DNA of 64,000 nt from Streptomyces sp. ALI-76-A (GCF_030287445.1 NZ_JASVWB010000004.1:1054001-1118000), one strand, 5' to 3'. Counted from the first letter of the stretch, positions 25,543 through 35,832 are shown. Program-made: numbers and translations. The notes: a model not told the origin generated them from the sequence alone.

Positions 25543-27489
25543 TCAGGAGGGGATGATCTGCCACTGTTGCTCGGTCCGCGACGCGTACGGCTGCTGCTCG
25601 ATGTTGGCTCCGTCGGCGGTGCTGCCCTCGTCGACGGCGAGGCAGAGCCCGCTGTAGCGGTTGATGAGGAAGTAGTAGCCGTCACCGGTGGATGTGACGG
25701 CCCAGTGCTGCTGGGGGGCACTGGCGTCCGACCAGATGCCGACGTTGCCGCCGTCCGCGCGGGAGAGACCCGCGACCTCCATGAGCTTGCCGCTGCCCAC
25801 ACCCTTGATCTTGTAGTAGCCGTCGCCGGTGCTGGTGAAGGTCCACTTCTGGTTCGCCTGGTTGAGCCATGGCCACTGATCGACGTTGGAGCCGTTGGCG
25901 GTGCGCGCACCCTCCACGTCGGCGACCTTGCCGCTGTGCCGGGCGACCAGCCGGTAGACGGTGCCGTCGCCGGGCAGGGTGGTGGACACCAGTGCCGGTT
26001 TGAGCGACCGGCCGCCGATCCGGAGGCCGCTGATGTTGGCGTAGCCGCCGGTGGCCGCGTTGACCTGGATCCGTACGAAGCCCACGTTCCGGTTGGGCCA
26101 CTCCACCAGCTTGTACTTGCCGTCGCCGGCCCAGGTGCCGGTGGCGACCTGGGTGAAGGTGACGCCGTCGGTGCTGGTGAGGATGGTGTAGGAGGTGATG
26201 TCGCCGTCGGTGGAGTTGCTGCGGTTCCACTGTTTGGGCAGGTACTCCAGGGTGGAGACGTTGCTCCACACCCCGCCCAGGTCGATGGTGATCGACTGTG
26301 GCAGCGGCAGGCTCCAGGTCGACCAGCAGGTTTCGTAGCGGACGTCGCTGAGTCCGTCGATGGCGTTCAGCGGTCCCTCGCCGGCGCGGAAGGCGGTGGC
26401 ATACGCGTTGACCGGTGTGACGGGGTGCTCGGCGCGCAGTGGCTGGGTGGGCAGCGGCGGCCGGGAGGTGTTCGGGCTCCATGCCGCGCCGACCTCGGCG
26501 AGCCGGTTGACGACGTTGGTGTCCAGCAGGCCGTTGCGGTTGGGCGGGCAGTTGAGGATGAACGAGGTGTACTTCGGCTCGAGGTCGGCCAGGTGCGACA
26601 GGATCGCGGACCTGCTCATGAGGCCCTCGGTCGGGGTGGAGGGGTGCCAGAACCAGCCGTTGCTGATGGTCTGTCCCTGCATGCCGGCGTAGGTGTTGCC
26701 CGTCGGCGCCGTGATGCCCAGCGGCTCCTCGAAGAAGATCGCGTCGCTGAGGAAGGGCTCCACCAGCCCACCGATGTCGATCATGACGCAGTCCGGCTGC
26801 AGCTCCTTCACCAGCGAACGGATCCTCTGGTAGGAGACGGCCTGCTGCCCCATCTGCCATGCGTAACCATCGGTCATGAACATGTCGATGGTGCCGTAGT
26901 TGGTGAGCAGCTCGCGAATCTGGCCGAGCATGAAGGTCATGTCGCCGGGCTGGATGGCATCGGTGATTTCGAGCCCGGTGACCTTGTGCCGGCTCTCCCA
27001 TGCCTCGACGCCGAAGGTACGGTCCCAGATAGAGTAGTAGAACCCGACCTTCAGCCCCTTCGCCCGGAACGCGTCGCAGTACGCTCGCACCACGTCCTGC
27101 TTGTAGGCGCTGTTCGCGACGTTCTGGGTGCCATAGGCGCTCGGCCACAGGGCGAAGCCGTCATGGTGCTTGGTGGTCAGGATGCCGTAACTCATCTTCG
27201 CGGCAGCCGCCGCGTCGGCCCACTGCGCACAGTTGACGCTCGGGGGAGCGAAGAGCGTGGGGCTCTGGTTGGGCTCGGCCCACTCCTGGTTCGTGAACGT
27301 GCCCAGGCTGAAGTGGTTGAACATGCCGAACCGCATGTCGACCATCCTGCTCAGGTTGGTCTGCGTGTCAGCGGCGGCCGCCTGCGACAGAAGGCCGGAG
27401 AAGCCGGGGACGATCGGCAGGGCGGTCGCGGCGCTCGCCACACCCGCCGCGCCGAGAAACGTACGGCGAGTCATTCTGGACGAGGACAT
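25543..27489 (-). CDS. Secreted GH29 alpha-L-fucosidase with CBM32-like and ricin-type (CBM13) domains
   Basis: Exported exo-glycosidase cleaving alpha-L-fucose. The 648 residues begin with a twin-arginine signal (TRRTFLGAAG, cleavage near AAAA/D). Then comes the GH29 barrel, with MRFGMFNHFSLGTF, LTTKHHDGFALWPS and the nucleophile region IDMFMTDGYAW. A discoidin-like segment (~375-480) carries DVRYETCWSTW and GFVRIQVNAATGG. A ricin-type lectin (~490-648) with repeated Q-x-W motifs (NQKWTF, QQHWAV, EQQWQI) ends the protein. ATG at 27489 follows AGGAGTG. No neighbour overlaps it. The lectin repeats should hold it to plant or fungal wall glycans. Confidence 0.92.
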   Translation of the reverse strand: MSSSRMTRRTFLGAAGVASAATALPIVPGFSGLLSQAAAADTQTNLSRMVDMRFGMFNHFSLGTFTNQEWAEPNQSPTLFAPPSVNCAQWADAAAAAKMSYGILTTKHHDGFALWPSAYGTQNVANSAYKQDVVRAYCDAFRAKGLKVGFYYSIWDRTFGVEAWESRHKVTGLEITDAIQPGDMTFMLGQIRELLTNYGTIDMFMTDGYAWQMGQQAVSYQRIRSLVKELQPDCVMIDIGGLVEPFLSDAIFFEEPLGITAPTGNTYAGMQGQTISNGWFWHPSTPTEGLMSRSAILSHLADLEPKYTSFILNCPPNRNGLLDTNVVNRLAEVGAAWSPNTSRPPLPTQPLRAEHPVTPVNAYATAFRAGEGPLNAIDGLSDVRYETCWSTWSLPLPQSITIDLGGVWSNVSTLEYLPKQWNRSNSTDGDITSYTILTSTDGVTFTQVATGTWAGDGKYKLVEWPNRNVGFVRIQVNAATGGYANISGLRIGGRSLKPALVSTTLPGDGTVYRLVARHSGKVADVEGARTANGSNVDQWPWLNQANQKWTFTSTGDGYYKIKGVGSGKLMEVAGLSRADGGNVGIWSDASAPQQHWAVTSTGDGYYFLINRYSGLCLAVDEGSTADGANIEQQPYASRTEQQWQIIPS

Positions 27490-27996
27490 GGATCACTCCT
27501 GTGTGGCTCGATGGCTGCTTGCGGTGACGGCGTGGTGGGGACGGACGACGGCGCCTGGCTCGACGGGGTCGGTCGGGGCGGGCGACCGGTTTGCGGGACG
27601 AAAGTGACGTGCGGACGTGGTATCGCCCGAGGGGTGGGCTCCGACTTCGGCGCGGGTCAGGTGGGCAGGAGCGTGAATTACCCGAGTAGGGCGGCGCTCC
27701 TCCAGTGAGTGATCGGCTCTGGCAAGGTCTTCTCCTGGCGGTTAGCAGGACAGCGCATGGTGTTGATGACAGGCCGCACGCACAGCACGTTCGGCGGAGC
27801 AACATCGGATGTATTAACGGGCACCAGGCAGTGGTCTGTCTAGGGTCATGACGGAAATAGCCAGATCAACCCAGAGTTGGTGGCTGACACGCGGGTTTGA
27901 GCGCCTGGACGGAACGGCCCTATACATAGGAGGTGTTAAGTCCGGCAGGTTGAGCGAAGAGGGGCGACTGGGCTCTGCGGACGCCGGCCCAACCGC

Positions 27997-28054
27997 GAGC
28001 GTGCCCGCCCCGCGACCTCCGGGTAGACCCGGGAGACAAGGGGCGGGCACGCTC
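27997..28054. terminator. Long inverted repeat, probable terminator
   Basis: GAGCGTGCCCGCCCC (27997-28011) pairs perfectly with GGGGCGGGCACGCTC (28040-28054), a 15-bp stem enclosing a second small hairpin. It lies just downstream of the minus-strand lectin fragment that stops at 28122. There is no T-run, as is common in Streptomyces. Apart from this hairpin I see nothing convincing between 27490 and 28121. Confidence 0.6.
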
Positions 28055-28121
28055 ATGCCGCGATCACGCGCCGGCTTCCGTCCGGGTGCGACATTGCCGT
28101 CCGCACCCGGACGGACGGTCG

Positions 28122-28275
28122 TCACGCCGCGCGCCGCTGGAACTGCTGGTCGGTGCCGGCGCCGCAGGGCCACTGGATGAGGTGGGCGCCGTTGGTGGTG
28201 GACCCGTCCTTCACGTCGAGGCACTTGCCGCTGTGCCGGGCGACGAGCCGGTAGTAACCGCCTCCCTGCGCAGCA
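28122..28275 (-). pseudogene. Orphan ricin-type lectin (CBM13) C-terminal fragment
   Basis: The minus strand reads GGGYYRLVARHSGKCLDVKD followed by HLIQWPCGAGTDQQFQRRAA and a stop. This is one complete terminal repeat of a ricin-type lectin domain without the rest of the protein. Immediately upstream is an IS200/IS605-like hairpin and then the stop of the GH43 gene. It may be the tail of that GH43 protein or of a lost gene. Confidence 0.65.
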
Positions 28276-28295
28276 ACGGACGGAAAGGTCAGAAT

Positions 28296-28315
28296 CCTCG
28301 GGCTTCAGCCCGAGG
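28296..28315. mobile_element. IS200/IS605-type end hairpin remnant
   Basis: CCTCGGGCTTCAGCCCGAGG forms a perfect 8-bp stem with a four-base loop, followed by AGCAAGTCAAC. This arrangement resembles the right-end hairpin recognised by IS200/IS605 transposases in Streptomyces. No tnpA or tnpB gene is nearby, so it is a solo end or the scar of an excised element. Confidence 0.45.
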
Positions 28316-28335
28316 AGCAAGTCAACGCGGTGCGG

Positions 28336-29781
28336 TTACGCGGCGCGGGTGAACTGCCACCAGTTCATGTTGAACAGGTAGCCGCTGCCGCCGGTGAACC
28401 GCAGGTAGAGGTCCTGGGTTCCCGTCACGCCGCTCACCGGGCAGCTCACCGTGGTCCAGGCCTGCCAGCCGCCGGTGTTCGGCACACTGCACCGGCCCAC
28501 GACCGTGCCGCTCGGACTGCCCAGGCGCAGCTCGACGGTGCCGCCGCTGGTGGCGGAGGCCACGCGCGCAGTGTAGGAGGAGGCGCCCGGTCCGAAGGCC
28601 GCGCCCTTGACCTTGATGTAGTCGCCGTTTTCGATCCATCCGACGTTCGTTCCGCCGTCACTGGTCCATTCGGTCTCGATCCCGGAACCCCAGGCGATCG
28701 TCTCGGCCTCCTGGCGTATGTACGGGTCAAGCGCACCGAGCTGGGGTGCACCGGTGTTCGTCATGTTGATCGTCGGGATCGTTCCGTCAGCGTTGTAGGA
28801 GAACTTCTCCACTGCGACCGAGCGGGTGAAGCCGCCGCCGCCCGGGAGGGCGCCGTTGTGGTAGAAGAAATACGAGTTGCCCTGAAAGTCCACGATGCCC
28901 GCGTGGTTGGTGAAGCTGTTGCCCTGGGCGGGCATGACTGTTCCACGGTAGGTCCACGGCCCGGTCGGGCTGGGTGCCGTGGAGTAGGCGATGAACTCCG
29001 AGCAGCACCTGGCCGCATACACCATGTAGTACAGGCCGTTGCGCTTGTAGATCCAGGGTGCTTCCTCGTACAGCGTGGGACGGTCGGGGTTGTCGGTGCG
29101 GGTTCCGAACCCCGCGGTGGTGAGCGGAATTTGGGCGGGGCTGCCTGCGTAGGAGGTCATGTCCGCGTTCAGCTTGACGTACCACAGGTTCGGATTGCCC
29201 CAGTACAGGTAGGCTTGGCCGTCGTCGTCGATGAAGACGGTCGGGTCGATCTCAGTGTTCTCCATCAGCGGGTGGCCGAGGGCGTCCCGGAACGGGCCGG
29301 TGGGGCTGTCCGACACCGCCACGCCGATGGCCATCCGGCCGGTGGCCCGGGCTGTCACCGGCACGTACCAGTAGAACTTGCCGCCCCGTTCGACGGCCTG
29401 GCCCGCCCACGCGTCGGTGGACGCCCAGCTGAAGGTGTTCAGGCTGAGCGGTGAGCCGTGGTCGGTCCAGTTGACCATGTCGGCGGAGGACCACACCCGC
29501 CAGTCCTTCATCACGAAGGAGGTGGAGCCGTCCTCGTCGTGCCCGGTGTAGAGGTAGACCCGTCCGTTGTACACCAGTGGGGAAGGGTCGGCGGTGTAGA
29601 CGTGCTGCACGATCGGGTTGTCGGCCCTGGCCGCGGTGGGCTGCACCGCGGCGGGAACGACGGCGAACACCAGCAGGAGGCCCACCACCCAGGCGGCTGC
29701 CCGGGTGCGTCTCGTACCGGTGGCGGGTGATCTCACTGCGGTCGGGTGAGCCGTTGGTTTGTGGACGGCGGTACTGGCCAT
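28336..29781 (-). CDS. Secreted GH43 glycosidase with CBM6
   Basis: Extracellular beta-propeller enzyme on arabinan or xylan side chains. After a signal peptide (AAAWVVGLLLVFAVVPAAV, cleavage near ARA/D) the catalytic domain shows all three GH43 acids: base in TADPSPLV, pKa modulator in EIDPTVFIDDDGQAYLYWGN, and acid in YEEAPWIYKRNGLYYMVYA. A CBM6-type module (~345-481) carries EAETIAWGSGIETE, NVGWIENGDYIKV and LYLRFTGGSGYLFNMNWW. ATG at 29781 follows AGGAAGGACC. Arabinosidase, xylosidase and arabinanase activities cannot be separated by eye. Confidence 0.9.
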   Translation of the reverse strand: MASTAVHKPTAHPTAVRSPATGTRRTRAAAWVVGLLLVFAVVPAAVQPTAARADNPIVQHVYTADPSPLVYNGRVYLYTGHDEDGSTSFVMKDWRVWSSADMVNWTDHGSPLSLNTFSWASTDAWAGQAVERGGKFYWYVPVTARATGRMAIGVAVSDSPTGPFRDALGHPLMENTEIDPTVFIDDDGQAYLYWGNPNLWYVKLNADMTSYAGSPAQIPLTTAGFGTRTDNPDRPTLYEEAPWIYKRNGLYYMVYAARCCSEFIAYSTAPSPTGPWTYRGTVMPAQGNSFTNHAGIVDFQGNSYFFYHNGALPGGGGFTRSVAVEKFSYNADGTIPTINMTNTGAPQLGALDPYIRQEAETIAWGSGIETEWTSDGGTNVGWIENGDYIKVKGAAFGPGASSYTARVASATSGGTVELRLGSPSGTVVGRCSVPNTGGWQAWTTVSCPVSGVTGTQDLYLRFTGGSGYLFNMNWWQFTRAA

Positions 29782-29859
29782 GGCGTGGTCCTTCCTGGTG
29801 CTGCGGGTCGGGGACTGAGCAGCTGGTCAGATACGGGGAGGGGACGTTGCCGCGCTCGG

Positions 29860-30500
29860 GGTGTGGTCAGCGCGAACCCTGCGATGCGGACGGAGCCGCC
29901 GAGTGTCTGCGTGGCGTAGTCGGGAAGGGCGAAGCGGTGGCCCATGAAGAACTGCCAGGTGTCGCCCATGGCGAACGCGGGCCCAGGCGGGTGAAGTTGG
30001 AGCTGTCGGTGCTGTAGGAGAAGGTTCCCGGACGGGAGGCGCCGGGGCGGATGCCGGCGGCCGTGCACAGCCGGATGCGACCGCCCGTGACGTTGGCGCT
30101 CGCGACTTCGGTGCCGGTGCCGGTGGTGTTCCAACTACTGTCCACGGTCAAGCCGTTGACCATCACTGGCGTGTTGGTGCCGCCGTCTCGTGTGATGCCG
30201 ATCCACGTGGAGGGGTCGCGCAGCAGGGCGAGTCCGGTGCCCGGTCGCCGTCGCATCGTCACGTGGTCCAGCTGGATGGTCGCGGTGGAGGTGGGTCCCT
30301 GAATCCGGTGGGTGAGGGTATTGCGGGCCCAGTACAGGCAGTTGGTGACCGTCGCGCTGCCGCGGGGTCAGGCCGTTGTTGACGGACCACTTGCCATTGT
30401 CCGGAGTGTGGTTCCAATCCCCCTTTGGTCTCACGGTCGTTCCGTCGAAGGTGTCGACGCCGGTCAGTGGGGTGACCTGGCGGGGTGGGGGCGGCAGGAC
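29860..30500 (-). pseudogene. C-terminal concanavalin-like domain of a second GH43 enzyme, frameshifted
   Basis: Three minus-strand frames in succession give FDGTTVRPKGDWNHTPDNGK and KWSVNNGLT, then TLTHRIQGPTSTATIQLDHV through ITRDGGTNTPVMVNGLTVDS, then DTWQFFMGHRFALPDYATQT. Together they read as the beta-xylosidase C-terminal domain that follows GH43 catalytic domains. Frame changes lie near 30350 and 29980, and no GH43 propeller is seen upstream to 30800. It is the tail of a lost enzyme, on the same strand and just upstream of the intact GH43 gene. Confidence 0.7.
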
Positions 30501-30841
30501 GGGGCTGGGATACGACGTGTCCCAGGCACGGCCTACGAGTCGGACGACGGCCGGCCGCGCCAGGTCTGACAGGAGGACCACGGCCGCGCGGCACAGGCGC
30601 GGGCGTGGGCATGGTGCGGGTGACGTCACACGATGCTCCGGGAGGCGATCGGGGCTCGCCGCACGAATGCCGGGTGCACCCTTCCAAGTCCGGCACTTGG
30701 CGTGTGGGGGAGAGCCTTACTGGTGCGGACGATGCGGGTGCTGTCATGCCCGGCATGTGCGCCATGCGCAAGCCGCTTCGGCCGGGCGTGTTCGATACTG
30801 CGAACGTTAATCGATCCTTCGGACGGCATGGATCCTAGGAG

Positions 30842-31195
30842 TGGAGAGCGGACAGCACAAGATCCTTGATCGACCCATTTATGCCGAAGATCGAGAAGTG
30901 GGTCGACCGGTCGCAGCGCACGGTACGAGCCGACAAGCTCCACGAACGCCTCCAGCTACTGGGGTTCACCGGGGACGAGCGGACGACGCGGCGGGCGGTC
31001 GCGCGGGCGAAGGGAACAGTGGCGGGCCGGCCACCGTCGTACTTGCCGGCCGTGGATCGCCGAGCCCGGTCTCTGGTTTCAGTTCGCCTGGGGATGGGGC
31101 CCGAAAGTGCCTGGTCCGGGCGGTGGAAGCGAGCGCGAGACGCTGTTGTTCTGCGCATGGCTGGCGTGGTCCCGCTTTGACTCACCGGCAACGAG
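30842..31195 (+). pseudogene. IS21-family IstA transposase N-terminal relic
   Basis: IDPFMPKIEKWVDRSQRTVR and LGFTGDERTTRRAVARAKG match the helix-turn-helix region of IS21 IstA proteins. Shifted frames downstream give AEPGLWFQFAWGWGP-like and LFCAWLAWSRFD residues of the following catalytic region. The fragment then ends. From 31195 to 31440 I see no convincing gene. Confidence 0.55.
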
Positions 31196-31439
31196 AAGAC
31201 GATGACCATCGACTGGGTCACCGGGATCGCGGTCCGTCATCCTCAAGTCGTGCACTTGGACCGGGCGGCAACCAGTACGGCACATGCCAGGCGAGAGTGC
31301 CGGTCATGCTGGCCGATGCATCGTTCTGGGACTCTTTCGAGCACGGGGCCGGTGACCGCGCAGATAAGCGGCTGCTCTCACTCCAGACCGGAAACCTTGA
31401 GAGGCGGCGGCCACCAGGCTGGTCCGCGTGCCCAGATGC

Positions 31440-31609
31440 GTACGGGAATCGCCGGGCCCGGCACTCACGTCACGGTCTTGATCGCCGAGGTCGAGCCGGA
31501 TCGGCTGTGGCGGCGGCTGCTGCCGACCCAGCGGGGCGTGCTCGTCGCCCATGCCGTACGACGGGACACGGACGCGGTGATCTGCCGGCTGCGGTTCCCC
31601 ATCTCCTGA
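31440..31609 (+). pseudogene. C-terminal scrap of an APC-type permease
   Basis: The frame ending at TGA 31607-31609 reads HVTVLIAEVEPDRLWRRLL then RGVLVAHAVRRDTDAVICRL. From memory this resembles the cytoplasmic tail of APC-superfamily permeases coded next to kdp genes in Streptomyces. Its membrane part is missing. The 200 bases that follow, up to 31822, should contain the kdp promoter. Confidence 0.35.
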
Positions 31610-31822
31610 CCTCTGCGCCCGAACGGCCCGCACCTCACCGGTGTGGACCGTCGGCGTTCCCCGGGAGGAGCTGGTCCGGCACCCGCGGTGGACTCCGGCA
31701 TATGGGTTCCGTCAAAAGCGGACGGGCCGCCGTATGGAAGGCGTCAACGCCCGCCGAATCCGGCCAGCGAGGCGCTTTCCTCTAATCGTCCGCTCGATCC
31801 GAACCGCATCTAGGAGCTCGCG

Positions 31823-31906
31823 ATGGCCGACCTGGCCTTCGTCGTCACCATAATTACGGTCTTTGCGCTGGTGGCCCTCGTCGCCAAGGGGGTGACGAAG
31901 CTGTGA
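31823..31906 (+). CDS. 27-residue hydrophobic peptide ahead of kdpF
   Basis: The ATG at 31823 follows TAGGAGCTCGCG and encodes [20 protein letters not shown] and AKGVTKL, a single transmembrane helix with a positive tail. Its stop overlaps the kdpF start (GTGA), so it is translationally coupled. It may be an extra small subunit or stabiliser of the Kdp complex. It resembles KdpF in size and topology but differs in sequence. Function is inferred from position only. Confidence 0.6.
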   Translation: MADLAFVVTIITVFALVALVAKGVTKL

Positions 31907-31992
31907 CCGCCGAGAATATCGTCGGCCTGATCGTGGCCGTCGCCCTGCTGGGCTATCTCGTCCTCGCCCTGGTGTTCCCGGAGAGGTTCTGA
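31903..31992 (+). CDS. kdpF: Potassium-transporting ATPase small subunit KdpF
   Basis: GTG at 31903 begins a 29-residue single-helix peptide ([20 protein letters not shown], ending PERF). This is the expected size and pattern of KdpF, which stabilises the KdpABC complex in the membrane. kdpA follows eight bases after the stop. Confidence 0.85.
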   Translation: MTAENIVGLIVAVALLGYLVLALVFPERF

Positions 31993-32000
31993 GTCCTGAT

Positions 32001-33665
32001 ATGAGCCCCGTCCTCGCCGGTGTGCTCCAGCTGCTCGCGCTGATCGCGGCGCTGGCCCTGGCATACCCCCCGCTCGGCGACTACATGGCCCGCGTCTACT
32101 CCTCCGACAAGCACCTGCGCGTGGAGAAGTGGATCTACAAGGGCATCGGCGCCGACCCGAACGCCGAGATGCGCTGGTCCGCCTATCTGCGTGGTGTCCT
32201 CGCCTTCTCCGCGGTGAGTGTTCTCCTCCTGTACCTGTTGCAGCGCGTGCAGGGCAGCCTGACCGGCTCGCTCGGTTTCTCCTCGATCGACCCGGACCAG
32301 GCGTTCAACACCGCCGCGTCCTTCGTGTCGAACACCAACTGGCAGTCCTACTACGGCGAGCAGGCCATGGGCCACGTCGTGCAGACCGGCGGCCTGGCGG
32401 TGCAGAACTTCCTCTCCGCCGCCGTCGGCATCGCCGTCGCGGTGGCACTCGTACGAGGATTCGCCCGCTCCCGCACCGGCGAGCTGGGCAACTTCTGGAC
32501 CGACTTGGTGCGCGGCACCGTCCGTATCCTGCTGCCGCTCTCCGTCGTCGCCGCGATCGTCCTGGTCGCCTGCGGCGTGATCCAGAACTTCTCCGGCATC
32601 CACGAGGTCGGCCAGTTCACGGGTGGCCACCAGGAGTGGAACGGCGGCGCGGTCGCCTCACAGGAGGCCATCAAGGAGATCGGCACCAACGGCGGCGGTT
32701 ACTTCAACGCCAACAGCGCCCACCCCTTCGAGAACCCCAACGCCTTCTCCAACCTCTTCGAGATCTTCCTTCTCCTGCTGATCCCGTTCGCGCTGACGCG
32801 AACCTTCGGCCGGATGGTCGGCTCACTGCGCCAGGGCTACGCGATCCTCGCCACGATGGCGACCATATGGGTCGCCTTCATCTGCCTGATGTGGTGGACC
32901 GAGTTCGCCCACCACGGCCCGGCGTTCCAGATCGCAGGCGGTGCGATGGAGGGCAAGGAGAACCGCTTCGGCATCGGCGCTTCGTCGATCTTCTCGATCT
33001 CCACGACGCTCACCTCCACCGGTGCGGTGGACTCGTCTCATTCCTCCAACACGGGGCTGGGCGGCGGGCTGAACCTGCTGGGCATGCAGCTCGGTGAGAT
33101 CGCGCCCGGCGGTACCGGATCGGGCCTGTACGGCATGCTGATCATGGCGGTCATCGCGGTGTTCATCGCGGGTCTGATGGTCGGCCGTACGCCCGAGTAC
33201 CTGGGCAAGAAGATCGGCACCCGCGAGATCAAGTTCGCGGCCTGCTACATCCTCGTCACACCGGCACTGGTGCTCATGTCTACCGCGGCGGCGATGGCGC
33301 TCCCGACGCCCGGCAACTCGATGACCAACTCGGGCGCGCACGGTTTCTCCGAGATCCTGTACGCGTACACCTCGGGCGCCAACAACAACGGCTCGGCCTT
33401 CGCCGGTCTGAACGCGGACACACAGTGGTTCAACACCACGATCGGCATCGTGATGCTGCTCGGGCGGTTCCTGCCGATGGTGTTCGTGCTGGCGCTGGCG
33501 GGTTCGCTGGCCGAGCAGCAGCCGGTGCCGGCCACCGCGGGCACGCTGCGTACCGAGAAGCCGCTGTTCACCGGGCTGTTGGTGGGCGCGATTCTGATCA
33601 TCGCCGGTCTGACCTACTTCCCGGCGCTGGCGCTGGGGCCGCTCGCTGAAGGGCTGGCGTCATGA
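32001..33665 (+). CDS. kdpA: Potassium-transporting ATPase subunit KdpA
   Basis: K+-binding and translocating subunit of the high-affinity Kdp pump, 554 residues with about ten membrane segments. Recognisable selectivity-loop blocks include [19 protein letters not shown] and the highly conserved [20 protein letters not shown]. Further on are [20 protein letters not shown] and [13 protein letters not shown]. The length is normal and no disruption was seen. The stop overlaps the kdpB start as ATGA. Expression is normally induced by low potassium through KdpDE, whose genes follow the operon here. Confidence 0.97.
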   Translation: MSPVLAGVLQLLALIAALALAYPPLGDYMARVYSSDKHLRVEKWIYKGIGADPNAEMRWSAYLRGVLAFSAVSVLLLYLLQRVQGSLTGSLGFSSIDPDQAFNTAASFVSNTNWQSYYGEQAMGHVVQTGGLAVQNFLSAAVGIAVAVALVRGFARSRTGELGNFWTDLVRGTVRILLPLSVVAAIVLVACGVIQNFSGIHEVGQFTGGHQEWNGGAVASQEAIKEIGTNGGGYFNANSAHPFENPNAFSNLFEIFLLLLIPFALTRTFGRMVGSLRQGYAILATMATIWVAFICLMWWTEFAHHGPAFQIAGGAMEGKENRFGIGASSIFSISTTLTSTGAVDSSHSSNTGLGGGLNLLGMQLGEIAPGGTGSGLYGMLIMAVIAVFIAGLMVGRTPEYLGKKIGTREIKFAACYILVTPALVLMSTAAAMALPTPGNSMTNSGAHGFSEILYAYTSGANNNGSAFAGLNADTQWFNTTIGIVMLLGRFLPMVFVLALAGSLAEQQPVPATAGTLRTEKPLFTGLLVGAILIIAGLTYFPALALGPLAEGLAS

Positions 33666-35827
33666 CCAGCGACATCAAGAAGCACGACGACGCAAAGAAG
33701 CAGGACGCCATGTCCACCTCGACTCCGACGCTATCCCCCCACCGGGACGCACCGACCGGCCACAAGGGCGGCGAAGGCCGGGTCGGCGCGGGCCTTTTCG
33801 ACCCCAAGCAGCTGGTCAGGTCGCTGCCGGACGCTCTGCGCAAGACCGACCCGCGGGTGATGGTCAAGTCACCCGTGATGTTCGTGGTCCTGGTCGGCTC
33901 GGTGCTGACGACGGTGTTCTCGTTCAAGGACCCGGGCGACTGGTTCGGCTGGGCGATCAGCGCCTGGCTCTGGCTCACCGTGATCTTCGCCAACCTTGCG
34001 GAGGCGGTCGCCGAGGGCCGCGGCAAGGCCCAGGCGGACACCCTGCGCAAGGCCAAGACGGACACTGTGGCGCGTCGGCTGTCCCAGGACAGCAGGGCCG
34101 AGGAGCAGGTGCCCGGCACCGAGCTGCGCATCGGCGACCTGGTCGTCTGCGAGGCGGGCGACATCATCCCCGGCGACGGTGACGTCGTCGAGGGCGTGGC
34201 ATCCGTGGACGAGTCGGCGATCACCGGTGAGTCGGCCCCGGTCATCCGCGAGTCCGGCGGCGACCGCTCGGCCGTCACCGGCGGCACGAAGGTGCTGTCC
34301 GACCGCATCGTCATCAAGATCACGACGAAGCCGGGTGAGACCTTCATCGACCGGATGATCAACCTGGTCGAGGGCGCCGCACGCCAGAAGACGCCCAACG
34401 AGATCGCGCTGAACATCCTGCTCGCCTCGCTGACGATCGTCTTCCTGCTCGCGGTGGCCACCCTGCCGCCGTTCGCGGACTACGCGGGCACGCAGCTGAG
34501 CATGGTCGTGCTGGTGGCCCTCCTGGTCTGCCTGATCCCGACCACGATCGGCGCCCTGCTCTCCGCGATCGGCATCGCGGGTATGGACCGGCTGGTGCAG
34601 CGCAACGTACTGGCCATGTCGGGCAGGGCGGTCGAGGCTGCCGGTGACGTGTCGACCCTGCTGCTCGACAAGACCGGCACCATCACGCTCGGCAACCGGC
34701 AGGCCGCCCCGTTCGTACCCGTACGGGGCGCCACCGAGGCCGAGGTGGCGGATGCCGCCCAGTTGTCGTCGCTGGCCGACGAGACGCCAGAAGGCCGCTC
34801 CATCGTCGTCCTGGCGAAGGAGAAGTACGGGCTGCGCGAGCGTCACCAGGGCGAGCTGACCGGTGCCGAGTGGATCGTCTTCACCGCGCAGACCCGCATG
34901 TCCGGTGTCGACCTCACCGAAAACGGCACCGCCCGCAAGGTCCGTAAGGGGGCCACCGGTTCGGTGCTCGCCTGGGTCCAGGAGCAGGGCGGCACCGTCG
35001 CCGACGACGCCGACACCATCTCCAACTCCATCTCCGAGGCGGGCGGCACACCGCTGCTGGTGGCGGTCGAGGACACTGACGGGGCCCGGGTGCTGGGTGT
35101 GATCCACCTCAAGGACGTCGTCAAGGAGGGCATGCGCGAGCGGTTCGACGAACTGCGCCGCATGGGGATCAAGACCGTCATGATCACGGGCGACAACCCG
35201 CTGACCGCCAGGGCGATCGCCGAGGAGGCCGGCGTCGACGACTTCCTCGCGGAGGCCACCCCCGAGGACAAGATGGCCCTCATCAAGCGCGAGCAGGCGG
35301 GCGGCAAGCTCGTCGCGATGACCGGCGACGGCACGAACGACGCACCCGCGCTCGCGCAGGCCGACGTCGGCGTGGCGATGAACACGGGTACGTCGGCCGC
35401 CAAGGAGGCCGGCAACATGGTCGACCTCGACTCCAACCCCACCAAGCTCATCGAGATCGTCGAAATCGGCAAGCAACTCCTCATCACCCGGGGCGCGCTC
35501 ACCACCTTCTCCATCGCCAACGACGTCGCGAAGTACTTCGCGATCATCCCGGCGCTGTTCGCGGCCGTCCACCCGGGCCTGGACAAGCTCAACATCATGA
35601 ACCTGTCCTCGCCCGACTCCGCGATCCTGTCCGCGGTCATCTTCAACGCGCTGATCATCATCGCGCTGGTCCCGCTCGCCCTGCGCGGTGTGCAGTACCG
35701 GCCGGTCAGCGCGGACAAGATGCTCCGCCGCAACCTCGGGATCTACGGCCTGGGCGGGCTGATCGCCCCCTTCATCGGCATCAAGATCATCGACCTGCTC
35801 ATCTCCCTCATCCCCGGGATCGGCTGA
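33662..35827 (+). CDS. kdpB: Potassium-transporting P-type ATPase subunit KdpB
   Basis: Catalytic subunit that hydrolyses ATP to drive K+ uptake. The 721 residues contain the actuator loop AITGESAPV, the phosphorylated aspartate D336 in [13 protein letters not shown], and the hinge [20 protein letters not shown]. The 60-residue N-terminal extension rich in Lys, Asp and Thr is typical of actinobacterial copies. The gene is intact and coupled to kdpA, and kdpC starts five bases after its stop. Confidence 0.97.
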   Translation: MTSDIKKHDDAKKQDAMSTSTPTLSPHRDAPTGHKGGEGRVGAGLFDPKQLVRSLPDALRKTDPRVMVKSPVMFVVLVGSVLTTVFSFKDPGDWFGWAISAWLWLTVIFANLAEAVAEGRGKAQADTLRKAKTDTVARRLSQDSRAEEQVPGTELRIGDLVVCEAGDIIPGDGDVVEGVASVDESAITGESAPVIRESGGDRSAVTGGTKVLSDRIVIKITTKPGETFIDRMINLVEGAARQKTPNEIALNILLASLTIVFLLAVATLPPFADYAGTQLSMVVLVALLVCLIPTTIGALLSAIGIAGMDRLVQRNVLAMSGRAVEAAGDVSTLLLDKTGTITLGNRQAAPFVPVRGATEAEVADAAQLSSLADETPEGRSIVVLAKEKYGLRERHQGELTGAEWIVFTAQTRMSGVDLTENGTARKVRKGATGSVLAWVQEQGGTVADDADTISNSISEAGGTPLLVAVEDTDGARVLGVIHLKDVVKEGMRERFDELRRMGIKTVMITGDNPLTARAIAEEAGVDDFLAEATPEDKMALIKREQAGGKLVAMTGDGTNDAPALAQADVGVAMNTGTSAAKEAGNMVDLDSNPTKLIEIVEIGKQLLITRGALTTFSIANDVAKYFAIIPALFAAVHPGLDKLNIMNLSSPDSAILSAVIFNALIIIALVPLALRGVQYRPVSADKMLRRNLGIYGLGGLIAPFIGIKIIDLLISLIPGIG

Positions 35828-35832
35828 CCGCC

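Noticed and set aside
23316..25910. An 864-codon minus-strand frame spanning esterase, remnant and fucosidase end
   Set aside because: Reads Arg/Pro-rich nonsense and is a frame-shadow of the esterase and fucosidase genes. Only a short integrase-like piece inside it was kept.
25567..27708. A 713-codon plus-strand frame opposite the GH29 gene
   Set aside because: Antisense shadow; low-complexity Val/Gly/Asp-rich text without motifs.
31283..31440. A possible transposase reading (VMLADASFWDSFEHGAGDRA)
   Set aside because: Too short and without a family signature; treated as unexplained sequence between the IS21 relic and the permease scrap.
33869..35572. A 567-codon minus-strand frame opposite kdpB
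   Set aside because: Antisense shadow of an intact P-type ATPase gene.
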